Source of the DNA: Zizania palustris
Lineage: Eukaryota > Streptophyta > Magnoliopsida > Poales > Poaceae
Length of the DNA: 64,000 nucleotides
Direction: 5' to 3'
Assembly: GCA_019279435.1 (NCBI GenBank)
Contig: JAAALK010000082.1
Location: 19,745,116-19,809,115 of the forward strand
This document shows positions 35,301 through 44,889 of the stretch, piece after piece. The notes beneath the pieces were generated by a model that saw only the letters and a list, made by a program, of their open reading frames with translations, was not told the origin of the DNA and searched no databases. How positions within the stretch are numbered: the first letter of the stretch is position 1; each line of letters opens with the position of its first letter. The translations under genes were made by a program, and so were the position numbers.

Positions 35301-37010
35301 AAGCAATGTAACTTTCTTTCCTTTATACATAAATGTGTACGTATTGCTCCTACCATGGTGTGTAGCATCAGTATCATACTCCCAAGGTCTACCAAGTAAC
35401 AGAGAACATGCTTGCATTGGTACTACATCAAAATCAGCAGCTCCGAAGTATGTACCAATGGAAAATTTGATGTGAGCAGTTTGTGTTACCTTGACCTTAC
35501 CGCTATTGTTGAACCATTGCACATGGTAAGGGTGTGGATGCGCACGTGTGGGAAGTTGAAGCTTCGTTACCATGTCGTGGCTCACCAAATTGTTGCAACT
35601 ACCGCTGTCGATGATGACACGTACACGACGGTCATTGACGCCGAAGAAGGTCTGAAACAGATTGTTCCGTTGTGCCCTGTCGTCCTGCTCCATGTGAGTG
35701 CTCAAGACGCGTTGTACAATAAGTGCTTCAAGGTCGGCAGTGGCATCCGACGCAATAACAGCGTCATCGTCGAATGTATCATCATCTCCTGCAATGTTAG
35801 CAGCAAGTGCATATTCATCTTCAACATCACTAGCACTTACATAGCCACCGTCTTCCGTAGCAATATAAGCCCGCTGACTAGGGCAGTCTTTCATCACATG
35901 GCCAAATCCTTTGCATCTGTGACACTGGATCACTGCAGAACGAGCAGTAGAGGCTGCCGAGGAGGTGGGCTTGGCTGGCGCCTTGGATGCTGCAGTCTTG
36001 GAACTCTCAACCTGGGCTGTAGATGTCGAAGGTGCTGATGTAGCCGCCGGTCGAGAAGGGGGTGCGGGTGGTCGTTGCTGCTGCCCACTTGAGCGTGAAG
36101 TAGCACCACCAATGTTGGTCCTCATGCTGCGTTGTGGTTGTTGGCGACCCTGCAATTCTTTTTCTGCAAGCATAGCAAGGTGGAAAAGACGAGTGATAGT
36201 ATTGTATTCTTTATAATCAATGATATCCTGAATTTCACGTCGTAAACCACCATAAAAACGGGCCATTTTATCCTCATTGTCCTCCTCAATTTCAGCACGC
36301 ATGCAACCTATTTGCAACTCCTGATAATAGTCCTCTACCGATTTATTTCCTTGGTTTAGGCGCTGCAATTTTTTTCTCAAATCACGTTTATATGAAGGAG
36401 GGACCCATCTACCACGCATTTGCCGTTTTAACATATCCCAAGTTTGTGGTTCATTTCCAACCTGAACTATTTCAGTCCACCAAAGAAGAGCATATCCAGT
36501 GAAGTCACTAGTAGCTAAACGCACGCGGTGGATAGCAGGAACCATGTGAGCATTAAATTTTTGTTCGACTGACATCTCCCAATCTAAATATGCATCTGGA
36601 TCATAGGTGCCAGCAAAAGGAGGTACTGAAAATTTTACCTTAGAGTAGGGATCATTGTTCCTGTGGTTGTCATTGTTACCTCGTGGAGGGCGGTTGCGGT
36701 GGCCACCCATACCTTGACGGTTGAACTGAAAGCGATGACGTGCAGCCTCGTCAGGGTCAATGGCATTGTTTCCGGCATAGGATAGGTCGTCTTCCTCTTC
36801 AATATGATCGTCTTCCTCTTCAACATGTTCATCGTTGGCTCGTGCAGCAGGCAATCGTGTTTCCAAAGCAGTCATTCGGTCCACTAGGTCAGCCACAGTA
36901 CGCGCGAGACGTTCGATGGAATGTTGGGTTTGCCGCTGAGACTCTAGTAGAGCACGTCGTGAGACACATTCATTAAAATCAGATGGAGGGGTGCCGCTGT
37001 TATCTGCCAT
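32133..37010 (-). CDS. gag-pol polyprotein of CRM-like element C
   Basis: Open for 1,633 codons from 37034; the likely start is the ninth codon (MADNSGTPPS, 37010), because the eight before it look like leader. Positions in the 1,633 numbering: gag capsid-like part about 130-300; zinc knuckle CHRCKGFGHVMKDC 371-384; protease IIDSGSCNNLVS near 476; RT about 690-940 with CVDCRAINN, SKIDLRSGYHQI and YFDD at 866-869; RNase H about 1005-1125 (ECDASGFGLGG, NVIADALSR); integrase HHCC about 1196-1236 and DDE at about 1265, 1326 and 1362 (SMDFVLGLP, SDRDAKF, DGKTEVVN); GDLVWLHLRK and a C-terminal tail from about 1540 with PITRARARRLNHEVNSFL. That tail replaces a chromodomain, as in CRM elements where it is tied to centromere targeting. 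All catalytic residues are present; I see no lesion. Confidence 0.93.
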   Translation of the reverse strand: MADNSGTPPSDFNECVSRRALLESQRQTQHSIERLARTVADLVDRMTALETRLPAARANDEHVEEEDDHIEEEDDLSYAGNNAIDPDEAARHRFQFNRQGMGGHRNRPPRGNNDNHRNNDPYSKVKFSVPPFAGTYDPDAYLDWEMSVEQKFNAHMVPAIHRVRLATSDFTGYALLWWTEIVQVGNEPQTWDMLKRQMRGRWVPPSYKRDLRKKLQRLNQGNKSVEDYYQELQIGCMRAEIEEDNEDKMARFYGGLRREIQDIIDYKEYNTITRLFHLAMLAEKELQGRQQPQRSMRTNIGGATSRSSGQQQRPPAPPSRPAATSAPSTSTAQVESSKTAASKAPAKPTSSAASTARSAVIQCHRCKGFGHVMKDCPSQRAYIATEDGGYVSASDVEDEYALAANIAGDDDTFDDDAVIASDATADLEALIVQRVLSTHMEQDDRAQRNNLFQTFFGVNDRRVRVIIDSGSCNNLVSHDMVTKLQLPTRAHPHPYHVQWFNNSGKVKVTQTAHIKFSIGTYFGAADFDVVPMQACSLLLGRPWEYDTDATHHGRSNTYTFMYKGKKVTLLPMTPAEIVKFEQEKHARDAQKSKQPSENQQVAKTLLRQQKDKIASPSSSQVINLKGRVMLATKTDLAEICDDTPLLYVLICTNVLFSLANIPSSVPVAVTDLLQEFKDVFPAEIPPGLPPIRGIEHQTDLVPGASLPNRAAYRTNLEETKEIERQVQDLLDRGYVRESLSPCAVPVLLVPKKDGSWRMCVDCRAINNITIRYRHPIPRLDDMLDELSGAIIFSKIDLRSGYHQIRMKLGDEWKTAFKTKFGLYEWLVMPFGLTNAPSTFTRLMNEVLRHFIGRFVVVYFDDILVYSKSLTEHVEHLHAVFFVLREARMFGNLEKCTFCTDRVVFLGYVVTSQGIEVDAAKVEAINSWPQPQTITQVRSFLGLAGFYRRFVKDFSTIAGPLHELTKKGITFAGEPAHEQAFATLKDRQHAPLLQLPDFGKPFELECDASGFGLGGLLLQGGKPVAYFSEKLHGPQLNYSTYDKELYALVRVLETWQHYLLPKEFIIHSDHEALKHIRSQANLNKRHAKWVEFIETFPYIIKHKKGKDNVIADALSRRYTLLSQLDCKIFGLETLKDMYATNLDFKDAFGNCTNDRAWNKYVLNHGYLFRANKLCVPASSLRLLLLQEAHGGGLMGHFGSKKTEDVLSTHFYWPKMRRDVERYVAQCTTCNKAKSRLNPHGLYMPLLVPSVPWEDISMDFVLGLPRTRRGRDSIFVVVDRFSKMAHFIPCHKSDDATNVADLFFREVVRLHGVPNTIVSDRDAKFLSHFWRTLWHKLGTKLLFSTTCHPQTDGKTEVVNRTLSTMLRAVLKTNLKLWEECLPHIEFAYNRSVHSTTKVSPFQVVYGFNPRAPIDLLPLPPSENLNFDATTRTELLLKMHETTKANIEKMNEKYRAYGSKGRKEITFEPGDLVWLHLRKDRFPDLRKSKLMPRADGPFRVLEKINDNAYKLELPAAFGVSPTFNISDLKPYLGDDDELESRTTPIQEGEDDEDITSHDTHMEPPPTIQLQGPITRARARRLNHEVNSFLSNFDYICLHGMLLNTSDILLLRNMGDGIGELELKTEPHG
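32371..32383 (-). promoter_or_regulatory. Polypurine tract of element C, inside the reading frame
   Basis: The minus strand reads AAGAAGGGGAGGA directly before the LTR start TGATGAGG. The tract is at the same time coding (QEGED). It would prime plus-strand DNA synthesis, so it serves two roles. Confidence 0.85.
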
Positions 37011-38233
37011 GTTAGTGAAAAGATAAAACAACAAAGAATAATCCTATGTAAAACAGCTAGGTGGGGTGGTGGGTGTGAGGTGGAGGCAATCCGTCAAGCA
37101 CCTTACCCACGCTTGCAAGTGTTCTTACCACGCCGCAGTGAGGTCACCGGCCTACATGTGATGAACCAAGTGGAGGGTGGTGGCAATTGCAAGGAATGAA
37201 CATGTCCTGACCAAGAGAAATGTGTAGCTTGGAAGGCAAGTGAGTAGCAAGGATTAGCGATAATAATAACAGTTAAACCAAGTTCAATAAGTATTCCCAA
37301 GTACTCGTCAAAGTTGCTGGCCTTAGTGCTCCCAAGGTGAAAATTCAAGCAATAGAGGGAAACTATGTGCCCAAAACTCAAATGGAAGCACAAACAGACC
37401 AAATTCAGCTCTCTACAGATCGGACAAGGGATCGGTCAAGGGATCGGAGAAGGGTATGTGCACAATTTTTTTTTCTGCCGCTGATCGGACAAGGGATCGG
37501 ACAAGAGTTCGGACAAGAGTTCGGACAAGAGATCGGACAAGCAACAAACAGCAAATGCCTTCCTCAGATCGGACAAGAGTTCGGACAGGAGTTCGGACAA
37601 GAGATCGGACAAGCAACAAACAGGACCGCTTCTCCTTTTTTTATTTTTTTTTCTTTTTTTTTCACTCTATTTTTTTTGAACAAGGATGACCAGAAATGCA
37701 ACCACAAAAATTGGCACCTACAACTGAGGTGGGATGTGGCTCACAAAAATTCAAACAAGTTCGCTGTCCGGCGAGCAAAAACTTTGTCCAATTTTTTTCT
37801 TTATCTTCCTGATTTTTTTGGCGATTTTGGTGAGGGCTAACCGGTGAAACAGGTTATGGTACCCACCCAAATCGGGTCAGGAACACGCTCAAAAAATTTC
37901 AGATTTTTCTGCCAAACGAGCGAAAAGTTATGCCTGTTTTACTGAAGGGGGGTCACAAGAGACTGGATGTGGAAAACAAAATAGGGTTGCGGAAGGGGGG
38001 TTTTTCGGTGGGGAATTTTATCTGAGACACAAGAACAACTACTACTCAAACGACACAGAGGGATGACTAAACCAGCAACAAGACTCGACCAAGAACACGA
38101 ACTCAACAAAGTTAAAACTGAAATTAAAATCGCAAGGCACAAAGGGGTTCTCGGTGGGGAATTTTTTTGGTGCGGTTTTCTGGACTCTGGGTAAAAACAA
38201 AAGTAGATCGAAATTACCTAACGGGAAAACTGA
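37011..38233 (-). other. 5' leader of element C with minisatellite
   Basis: 1.2 kb between primer site and gag without a supported frame. It holds pyrimidine/purine-rich runs (T-rich on + at 37630-37675) and the 12-bp minisatellite listed separately. A long leader is usual in CRM-type elements; it may hold the packaging signal or translation control, which cannot be judged from sequence alone. Confidence 0.75.
37417..37625. repeat. 12-bp minisatellite in the leader of element C
   Basis: Units like GATCGGACAAGA and GTTCGGACAAGA repeat about 15 times with two interruptions. A higher-order unit of about 60-80 bp, consisting of several 12-mers ending in CAAGCAACAAACAG, is present twice (37485-37552 and 37565-37622). 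Confidence 0.9.
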
Positions 38234-38245
38234 GCTCTGATACCA
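38234..38245 (-). promoter_or_regulatory. Primer binding site of element C
   Basis: On minus TGGTATCAGAGC, complementary to initiator tRNA-Met, two bases inside the 5' LTR end. Confidence 0.95.
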
Positions 38246-38247
38246 AC

Positions 38248-39156
38248 TGATGGGGGAGTGGTCCCGATCTTCCGCTAGGTAAAGGATAAACTTGGGTTGG
38301 TGGATAATCTCGACGTTGGCGATCCAAGGCTCCGGTCCGGCGGATCAAAACCTTGCAATCGTTACACCACTGTCTCCGTTGGTTATCAACCACGCAGAAC
38401 GCGATTGACCTCGCCACGAAGGCTAATTCCTGCAAGCGAACCCAAGAACACAAGCAAGAACAGGAAGGATACAAATCGAATGCCAAATCACAGACAAACG
38501 AAGATAAGGTGAGGTTTCACAAACGCCAATGCAGCAGCCAATCGGTCCGGTGCAAGAGGCGGGATCTAAACACAACAGTGTAAATGCAACAAAGCAAAAC
38601 CTAACCCTAGAGTTGGCTGGCGTGAGAATATATAGGGCGGCGGCCTGTGGAAGGGGAACAGACTTGGGTTGTGGGCTAGAAGACGTACAGACTCAGATTA
38701 TGGCCAACATGGCCCAGTTCTGTCACGCAGTACTGTTTTAAATACACAGGACGACTCGAGACTCCAAATGAGGTGAAACCAACGGCAAACGATCCGTCTT
38801 CTCCTCAGCTTTCCAAAAAGTCAAAGAACGCGCCAATCGGACTTCGTATGAGGAAGTTATGCCCATTTTGGTGAAAGGTAGTCGATGTAGTCCGAACCAG
38901 CGAATTCTTGACTTCAAATCATCCGTGCGGCTCCGTCTTCAACTCCAACTCTCCTATTCCATCTCCCATGTTCCTAAGCAACAAAATATCACTAGTATTC
39001 AGTAGCATCCCATCCAAACAAATATAATCAAAGTTGCTAAGGAACGAATTAACCTCATGGTTCAAGCGACGGGCACGGGCGCGTGTGATTGGTCCTTGTA
39101 GTTGAATTGTAGGTGGAGGCTCCATGTGTGTATCATGTGAAGTGATGTCCTCATCA
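38248..39156 (-). repeat. 5' LTR of element C
   Basis: 909 bp; differs from the 3' copy at three sites (near 38583, 38670 and 39014). TATA-type CTATATAT on minus at about 38627-38634. The last 79 codons of gag-pol are duplicated here without function; a short frame with the same C-terminus (38919-39125) is only that copy. Confidence 0.97.
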
Positions 39157-39161
39157 TCTTA

Positions 39162-39300
39162 GGGGTGATCACATTGAACTGCTGGGGATCCTAGGTGATC
39201 TGAAGTCACCTCACCGGAGTCTAGCAGCTGGCACCTCTGGACTCGATCGAAGTGGAAGAGGTGATCAGAGGTCCGCCCTCGTCTTTAGTCGAAGTGGTAG
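39162..39300 (-). pseudogene. Copia fragment X, right part
   Basis: Joined in sense to 31269-31461. The minus strand shows GEVTSDHLGSPAVQCDHP followed, across the element C insertion, by ELIIGDLTSRS. This corresponds to the linker before RT in element E (HPPEQIIG). A stop lies at the junction. The right limit is not sharp. Confidence 0.6.
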
Positions 39301-40709
39301 ATTAAAGGATCATTTAACTCAAAGACATCTCAAATAGCACAAAACAACTTATCAACAATACTCGAGCATTTAATCAGATAAAATAAATGGAGATGAATAA
39401 AAATGCCCAAAGATGATTTAAAATGTGCTACAGATATAGATAGACATCAATGATCATACCAAAACCGATCTACAAAATGATTCTTGTTGTAGATTGTTTT
39501 ATCTCAGAAAGTTCATGAAAGAGAAGCAGTAAATACTAGCACGTCAGTGAATTAAAATCGAAATTACTGAGCATGATGAGAAATGGGGAACAAACTTACT
39601 GCTCATGGATGTCTCCCGTGAGCATTCGGATGAATACTATGCATGCATGCGCTGCTCGCTCTTCTGCCCAAGTCATGTGAGTCGCAACAGAGAGATGAGC
39701 CCACGTGTCGGACTACGAAGGATATCCTGTTGTGCGGAGCTCCAGCAAAAATGATGTGAAGCCAGCCGCAAGCAGCCGCATGCTCCGCCCAAAAGCATGC
39801 GTCGAAGCCTGACTCCAAACGACGTGCCTTGCACCTCGAACCCCACGCCCTAGGAGAACTCTGTCAGCATGCTGCCTATGCACAAGATGTGCTGCTCGTC
39901 ATAGGAAACAAGGCTACCAGCGTCGTCCTCTCACAGCAGAGCTCCAAGCAGGCTAGATGCCTAGCTCTCCAGCTATATGCCCTGCTTAGCCTTGTGCTTG
40001 AGTGCTGTGGCTGTGCATGCTGCTACTGATCCTTGAGTTCTCCATCGGTTAGACGATAGGACTGCTACTGCCTCAAAAATTCTGCCAAACACAGCAAGGA
40101 CTCCAAGCTACTTGAGCCAACAGCTAGCTGCCGTGTGCGGCAAGCGCGAGAGAAAGAAAGAACTACGGAGACAAATTGCGGCGGCGCACAGATCAGAAAA
40201 TGGGCAAATTTTGAGGAACTCATATTTTTCATTAGTTGAGTTAACCCTAACCCTAGGTGGTTGGGGCCTATTTATAGGCAGCCCAACAAAAGGGAAAAAG
40301 ACAAATTTACCCCTAGGGTAAATTACACAGACACTGAAAATAAAAATGGATAAGACCGAAATGCACTTAGGGTTTTTTACAGACTCGACTAACACAGACT
40401 ATGGGCCTAAAGGAAAAATAGTAAAATCCTAAATAAAGATAACTTGTCCTAATGCAGAGCTTTCGTAGGAGCTACGGCTTTGCCTTAGAACGGTCATATC
40501 CGAGATCAGCGGCCGTTAGTTTTGCACCGAAACTGACAAAGCGTCCACCATCTTCGCACCGGGTACCTGGATTGGGCCGGCCTGATTCCGCGGTTCCCTT
40601 AGCCCGGCAATCGCTCACCGCCCGTGTACCTGAGTCAATCCCAATCAACAAACCAGTGGATCCTCTGCCGCTCCTAGCCCATGTACTCGGATTGGGTTGA
40701 CCCGACTCC
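39300..40709. other. Unclassified region Y with a minus-strand TATA and telo-box-like motif
   Basis: No gene or element is recognised. On minus, CTATAAATAGG (about 40268-40278) is followed within about 30 bp by AGGGTTAGGGTTAAC, a telo-box-like sequence, then by C/T-rich leader-like sequence, so it could be an LTR or a promoter with first exon. From 40558 to 40714 there is a roughly 125-bp degenerate duplication (GTACCTGGATTGGG and GTACTCGGATTGGG) whose second copy continues beyond element D at 51916. Short open frames on both strands lack recognisable domains. Confidence 0.4.
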
Positions 40710-40714
40710 GCAGC

Positions 40715-41207
40715 TGTTGGGGGAAAATATTTCATCCTTAGAGCATTGCTGCGACAAGACAGGCAGAAGATTTAATCAAAGGCTTTTAATGTCTAACTTC
40801 GCGAGCGCTTTGGATAGGATTCGAAGCATGAACGCGAACACTAGTTCGAAGTATATCTTTGAACGTGGACTCTTCAGAGAGCCTTTTTGCTAGCTAGGAT
40901 GGAAGACTTATCTTCTTTCTTATTAGATTAGTCTTTTACCATTTTAGCCCTACTAAGGGTACTGAATAGTTTCCACTATGTCGGTTGTAATAGAGGGGTA
41001 AAAAGGTCTTTTCATTAATGTTTGGGCCTATAAATACCCCCCGTTTTATCCTGTAATGAGGATCGAAAACCAAGTTATTCAATACACACCTTTGAACTGT
41101 TTAGAGTTATTATCCTTTCGGAGGCTCAAAACAGTTTACTTCGCAAACACTTCGTTTGTTAGTTTCTAACTTCTAGAAACCTGTTAGCGTAATCTTTTAT
41201 GCCAACA
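40715..41207 (+). repeat. 5' LTR of element D
   Basis: 493 bp, TGTTGGGGGAAAATA to GCCAACA. TATAAATA at 41029-41036 lies in a GGCCTATAAATACCCC context. Confidence 0.96.
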
Positions 41208-41208
41208 G

Positions 41209-41227
41209 TTGGCGCCGTCCGTGGGGA
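41209..41227 (+). promoter_or_regulatory. Primer binding site of element D
   Basis: TTGGCGCCGTCCGTGGGGA just after the LTR. TGGCGCCGT fits the 3' end of plant tRNA-Asp as in Athila/Tat elements, with mismatches after base nine. Confidence 0.75.
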
Positions 41228-41269
41228 ACTTAGTCCAAAAAACTTTGTTCTCTACCAAGTTTCCAAACC

Positions 41270-42889
41270 ATGCCTCCCAAGCAGAGTTCAGGTGGTAGCC
41301 CTATTCGGAGGTCTCCTCGGACCTCCGGAGCAAGATCTTTAGATATAGTTGAGGCTAGAGGACCCTCGACTTTTCCTCCACCTAAGACTCCGGAAGGAAC
41401 TCATCTTCCCCGAGCATACGGAGTTCCTTCTCTGAATCCATCCATACTTCGGCCGCCCGGAGTTCCTCTTCCACCTCAAGTTCCACTTCGAACTGATGCA
41501 TATAGTTTTCAAGACCCGGATGGTCCTTCCGGAGGAGATGAAGATGGTCTTGGTGATATGGCTGCTCAAATGGCCAGTCTCCAAGATAAAGTAGCAAGGT
41601 GGCGGCAAGAATCCGCAGATAGGCTTCGCCCTCAGGCCACCCCAGTCATTCCTGAAGTGCCCGAAGACGATGAAGTTCATTATCCCGAAGCCCTAGAGAA
41701 TGCATCCTTCGACACTGAATCTCCGCTGCATCCAGAGCTGCAAAAAGTGCGCTTTGATCCGAAGTTTAAAACTTCGAAACTTTGCAAGTATGCTGGAGGC
41801 GAAGACCCTGGGGAGTTCTCTCGTTCTTATGCATTAGCAATTGAGGCCAGCGGAGGGGTGCGAGACACCATGGCCAAATGCTTTCGTCTAGCTCTCGAAG
41901 GAGTAGCACTGCGGTGGTTCTGGTCTTTAAAGCCAGGTTCAATTAGAACCTGGGAGCAGCTAAGGAAGAAGTTTATAAGCAATTTTCAGGGTACCTTCGT
42001 ACCCCCAATGTCAACAGGAAGTCTTTTCCAGGTGAAGCAGCTCCCTGGAGAGACTTTAAGGCAATATTTTAAGCGCTTCGCCCATACGAAGTCGCAAATT
42101 CGGGGGTTAACTACATCTTCTGTAGTTGACGCAGCTCGAGAGGGAGTTACCAACACAGGTCTCCTTGATAAACTTCACCGGAAGAAGATATCTTTAGTTT
42201 CTCAGTTGATGTCTTACTTCGAAGATTATGCAAAGTTGGAAGAGGGGTGGCTTCGGAGAACCGCTGCAACCCCGTCAATCCTGCAGGAAGTTAAGTTGGA
42301 AGTGAAGACTTCAACACAACCGCAGGGGCCTAGCTTCGAGGATCAACATGACAGGCGTCGGGGACAAAAGCATCCTCGTTCAGAAGTCTTAAATATTGCA
42401 CCCCCACAGAAATTTGCCGAAAGAACTCCGCAGCCCTCAGGAAACAAGACAAGCGGCTGGAGGCCGCCAGGGAAACCGGCTGGCAAAGCCCAAGCCTTTT
42501 TCTGCTGTGTCCATGGTGAGAACCGGAGTCATGCGACTGATACGTGCAAATCTATACTTGCTTTAAGAGGCGAGTATTTGGAAATAACTTTGGGTCGAGG
42601 CAATACTGACCGAGTTCCAACCGAAGTGCGTCTGGAGCCTGTTCAGGCTGTGGCACGAATAGAAAACTTCGACTCTGCAAGATGGCCTCAGGTGGTCAAT
42701 GTTAAACCACCTCCGAAGCAGGAAGATGGTCAAGATCGAGGGAAAAGAGTAGTCCTCCCCATCTCCGGAGGAGGGACCCTAGGAAGTATGTCGAAGAGGC
42801 AAAGAAGAGAATATGTTAGAGAAGTGGGCCATATTGGAACCTCTTCATCTGCAGCTGCTATGCCTGAATGGTCACATGTGCCGACATAG
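41270..42889 (+). CDS. gag of element D
   Basis: 539 codons from ATG 41270 (MPPKQSSGGSPIRRSPRTSG), about 40 bp after the primer site. The N-terminus is Pro/Ser-rich; a short coil (MAAQMASLQDKVARWRQES) lies near residue 96; the capsid-like domain is about 160-330 (LRWFWSLKPGSIRTWEQLRK, FKRFAHTKSQIRGL). A basic region and the CX2HX5HX4C knuckle CCVHGENRSHATDTC follow near residue 420. The frame ends at TAG 42887, created by a deletion of some 65 bp relative to B just before the protease; in B the sequence continues. The N-terminal 500 codons look functional. Confidence 0.88.
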   Translation: MPPKQSSGGSPIRRSPRTSGARSLDIVEARGPSTFPPPKTPEGTHLPRAYGVPSLNPSILRPPGVPLPPQVPLRTDAYSFQDPDGPSGGDEDGLGDMAAQMASLQDKVARWRQESADRLRPQATPVIPEVPEDDEVHYPEALENASFDTESPLHPELQKVRFDPKFKTSKLCKYAGGEDPGEFSRSYALAIEASGGVRDTMAKCFRLALEGVALRWFWSLKPGSIRTWEQLRKKFISNFQGTFVPPMSTGSLFQVKQLPGETLRQYFKRFAHTKSQIRGLTTSSVVDAAREGVTNTGLLDKLHRKKISLVSQLMSYFEDYAKLEEGWLRRTAATPSILQEVKLEVKTSTQPQGPSFEDQHDRRRGQKHPRSEVLNIAPPQKFAERTPQPSGNKTSGWRPPGKPAGKAQAFFCCVHGENRSHATDTCKSILALRGEYLEITLGRGNTDRVPTEVRLEPVQAVARIENFDSARWPQVVNVKPPPKQEDGQDRGKRVVLPISGGGTLGSMSKRQRREYVREVGHIGTSSSAAAMPEWSHVPT

Positions 42890-43606
42890 CAGGGACTGAG
42901 GTTTGAAGGGTGCTAATCGACGAAGGGAGTTCGGCAGATATTATCTTTGTCCAAGCTTTTGATCAACTCTGCATCTCCAAGAAGCATCTTCTCCCAGCAG
43001 CCCGTCCTTTGCAAGGCTTCGCAGGACCCCCTCTTGATGCCCTCGGCCAAATTGTCCTGGAAGTTACTTTCAGATAGGGGCTACTGGCCAGGACGGAGGA
43101 AGTGATTTTTGATGTTGTGGATGCCCCATATGCATATAATGTTATCTTTGGAATGGGCATGTTGAATCAATTCGGAGCTGTGGCACATCATAATTATCTG
43201 TGTATGAAAATGCCCACACAGGCGGGAGTGCTCACTGTTTTCGGAGATTAGGCCACTGCACGAAGAGCAAAGTATGGTCATGGCCCTCCTCTTGACCCGA
43301 GACAGGTGAACAGCGTGCAAGATAACCCGGAGGTTTTTTCTGCTCCGAGCGAATCCTCGAAGAAGTCCTTCCCAAGGCCAAGCCCTGAAGGAGAGATTGC
43401 AACGAAGGTCATTGTTAAGGATGGCAAGGAATATTCTTTTCAGTTTGGCAAAGACTTGCCTCCGGAAGTTGCTACTTCGTTAGAACAAGTAGTTGGGGAA
43501 AATCTAGATGTCTTTGCTTGGTCTGATGAAGACATCACCGGAGTCAATCGGGATATTATTGAACACAGTTTGCTTGTGAACTCGAAGGCTCGGCCTGTTA
43601 GGTAAG
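42890..43606 (+). pseudogene. Protease of element D
   Basis: The active-site region reads VLIDEGSSADIIFVQAFDQL: the family D-G-G (as in B) has become D-E-G. Stops lie at 42905 (after EV), 43076 and 43248. The linker KEYSFQFGKDLPPEVA leads to RT in an open stretch 43306-43605, ended by TAA. Non-functional. Confidence 0.8.
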
Positions 43607-44875
43607 GACTGCGGAAACTGTCTACAGAGAGAGCTATCCTTGCCAAAGATGAGGTGGAAAAGCTGCTGAAGGCTGGGATTATCAGAGAAGTGGCTCATAC
43701 GGAGTGGTTAGCCAACCTAGTTTTCGTTAGGAAGAAATCTTCTGGGAAGTGACGCATGTGTATTGATTTTACATCTTTGAATAATGCATGCCCCGTGACC
43801 CCTACCCCATGCCCGAATTGATCAGTTGGTTGACTCTACTGCTGGTTCGGAGTTATTAAGCTTTCTCGACGCGTATTCCGGCTATCATCAAATCTTGCTA
43901 AAGCGCGAAGATGAAATCAAGACAAGCTTCACAACTCCTTCGGGAGTCTTCTGTTATATAAGAATGCCCTTTGGCTAATGAAATGCCGGGCCACTTTTTC
44001 AAGGTTAATTGCTAAGGCTCTAGGTCATCAGCTAGGTCGCAATGTAGAGGCCTACATGGATGATATTGTAATAAAGAGTGCTTTAAAGCACCAACATAGC
44101 CTAGACTTAGCAGAAACATTTGATAGCCTTCGGGCATGCGGAATCCGTCTTAACCCCGAAAAGTGTATCTTCGGGGCTCAGGCTGGAAAGTTGTTAGGGT
44201 ATTTAGTTTCAAGCAGAGGAATCGAAGCTAGCCATACTCAGATAACTGCGCTGCAAAGGATGTCTCCTCCGGAGAATTTAAAGCAAGTGCAAAAGCTGAC
44301 TGGTCATCTTGCAGCACTTAGTAGGTTTTTGGCAAGGTCTGCGGAGAGGAGTTTACCCATTTTTAAAGCATTGAAAAGGTCCGAAGATTTTGCATGGACA
44401 CCGGAGTGTCAAAAAAGCTTCAAAGATATTAAAAATTATCTTAGTAATCTCGCTACACTCACAGTGCCTACTGCAGATGAAACCCTACTCCTCTACCTTG
44501 CAGCTATTGGCTCTGCTGTCAGCGCAGTTCTTGTCAGAGAGATGGATTTCAACGGGAAGCTGGTACAGAACCCAGTATATTTCGTGTCCGAAGCATTGTC
44601 CGGAGCAAAAACAAGATATTCCGAGCTTGAGAAGTTCACTTATGCTCTGATAATGGCTTCGAGGAAGTTGAGGCATTATTTCTTAGCGCATAATGTAATT
44701 GTACCAACTTCGTATCCTTTTGGGGATATGCTCCGAAGCAAGGATTCCACTGGAAGAATTGGGAAGTGGGCCGTTGAATTGGCACCCTTCGTAATATCCT
44801 TTGTGGCAAGGAAAACAATTAAGTCACAAGTGTTGGCGGATTTTGTGGCAGAGTGGACTCCCCCTGCAGCGTGAG
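43607..44875 (+). pseudogene. Reverse transcriptase and first RNase H of element D
   Basis: RT starts RKLSTERAILAKDEVEKLL. A stop replaces Trp in the RMCIDF region (43750) and two frameshifts occur between 43790 and 43980. From 43978 a 298-codon frame is open: ATFSRLIAKALGHQL, AYMDDIVIKS (catalytic YMDD near 44050), KLTGHLAALSRFLARS, then the RNase H-like VYFVSEALSGAKTRYSEL and RKLRHYFLAHN. It ends at TGA 44872. Confidence 0.88.
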
Positions 44876-44889
44876 CTCTGGAGAAGCCA

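Larger units (their letters stand above)
31462..39156 (-). mobile_element. Element C: complete CRM-like chromovirus (Ty3/Gypsy)
   Basis: 7695 bp with 909-bp LTRs that differ at three positions by eye (0.33 percent), exact 5-bp duplications TCTTA (31457-31461 and 39157-39161), tRNA-Met primer site, polypurine tract and one uninterrupted gag-pol frame. The LTR start on minus, TGATGAGGACATCAC, resembles CRM/CRR LTR starts. A 1.2-kb leader before gag and a C-terminus running into the 3' LTR also fit this clade. With the commonly used grass rate of 1.3e-8 the LTRs suggest about 0.1 million years. It could be autonomous. Confidence 0.9.

Noticed and set aside
37400..37625. CRISPR-like array from the regular 12-bp repeats
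   Set aside because: Units are contiguous without unique spacers and lie in the leader of a plant retrotransposon; it is a minisatellite.
40236..40258. TTAACCCTAACCCTAGG as a telomere-like repeat
   Set aside because: Only two units; more likely a telo-box-like promoter element or chance than interstitial telomere sequence.
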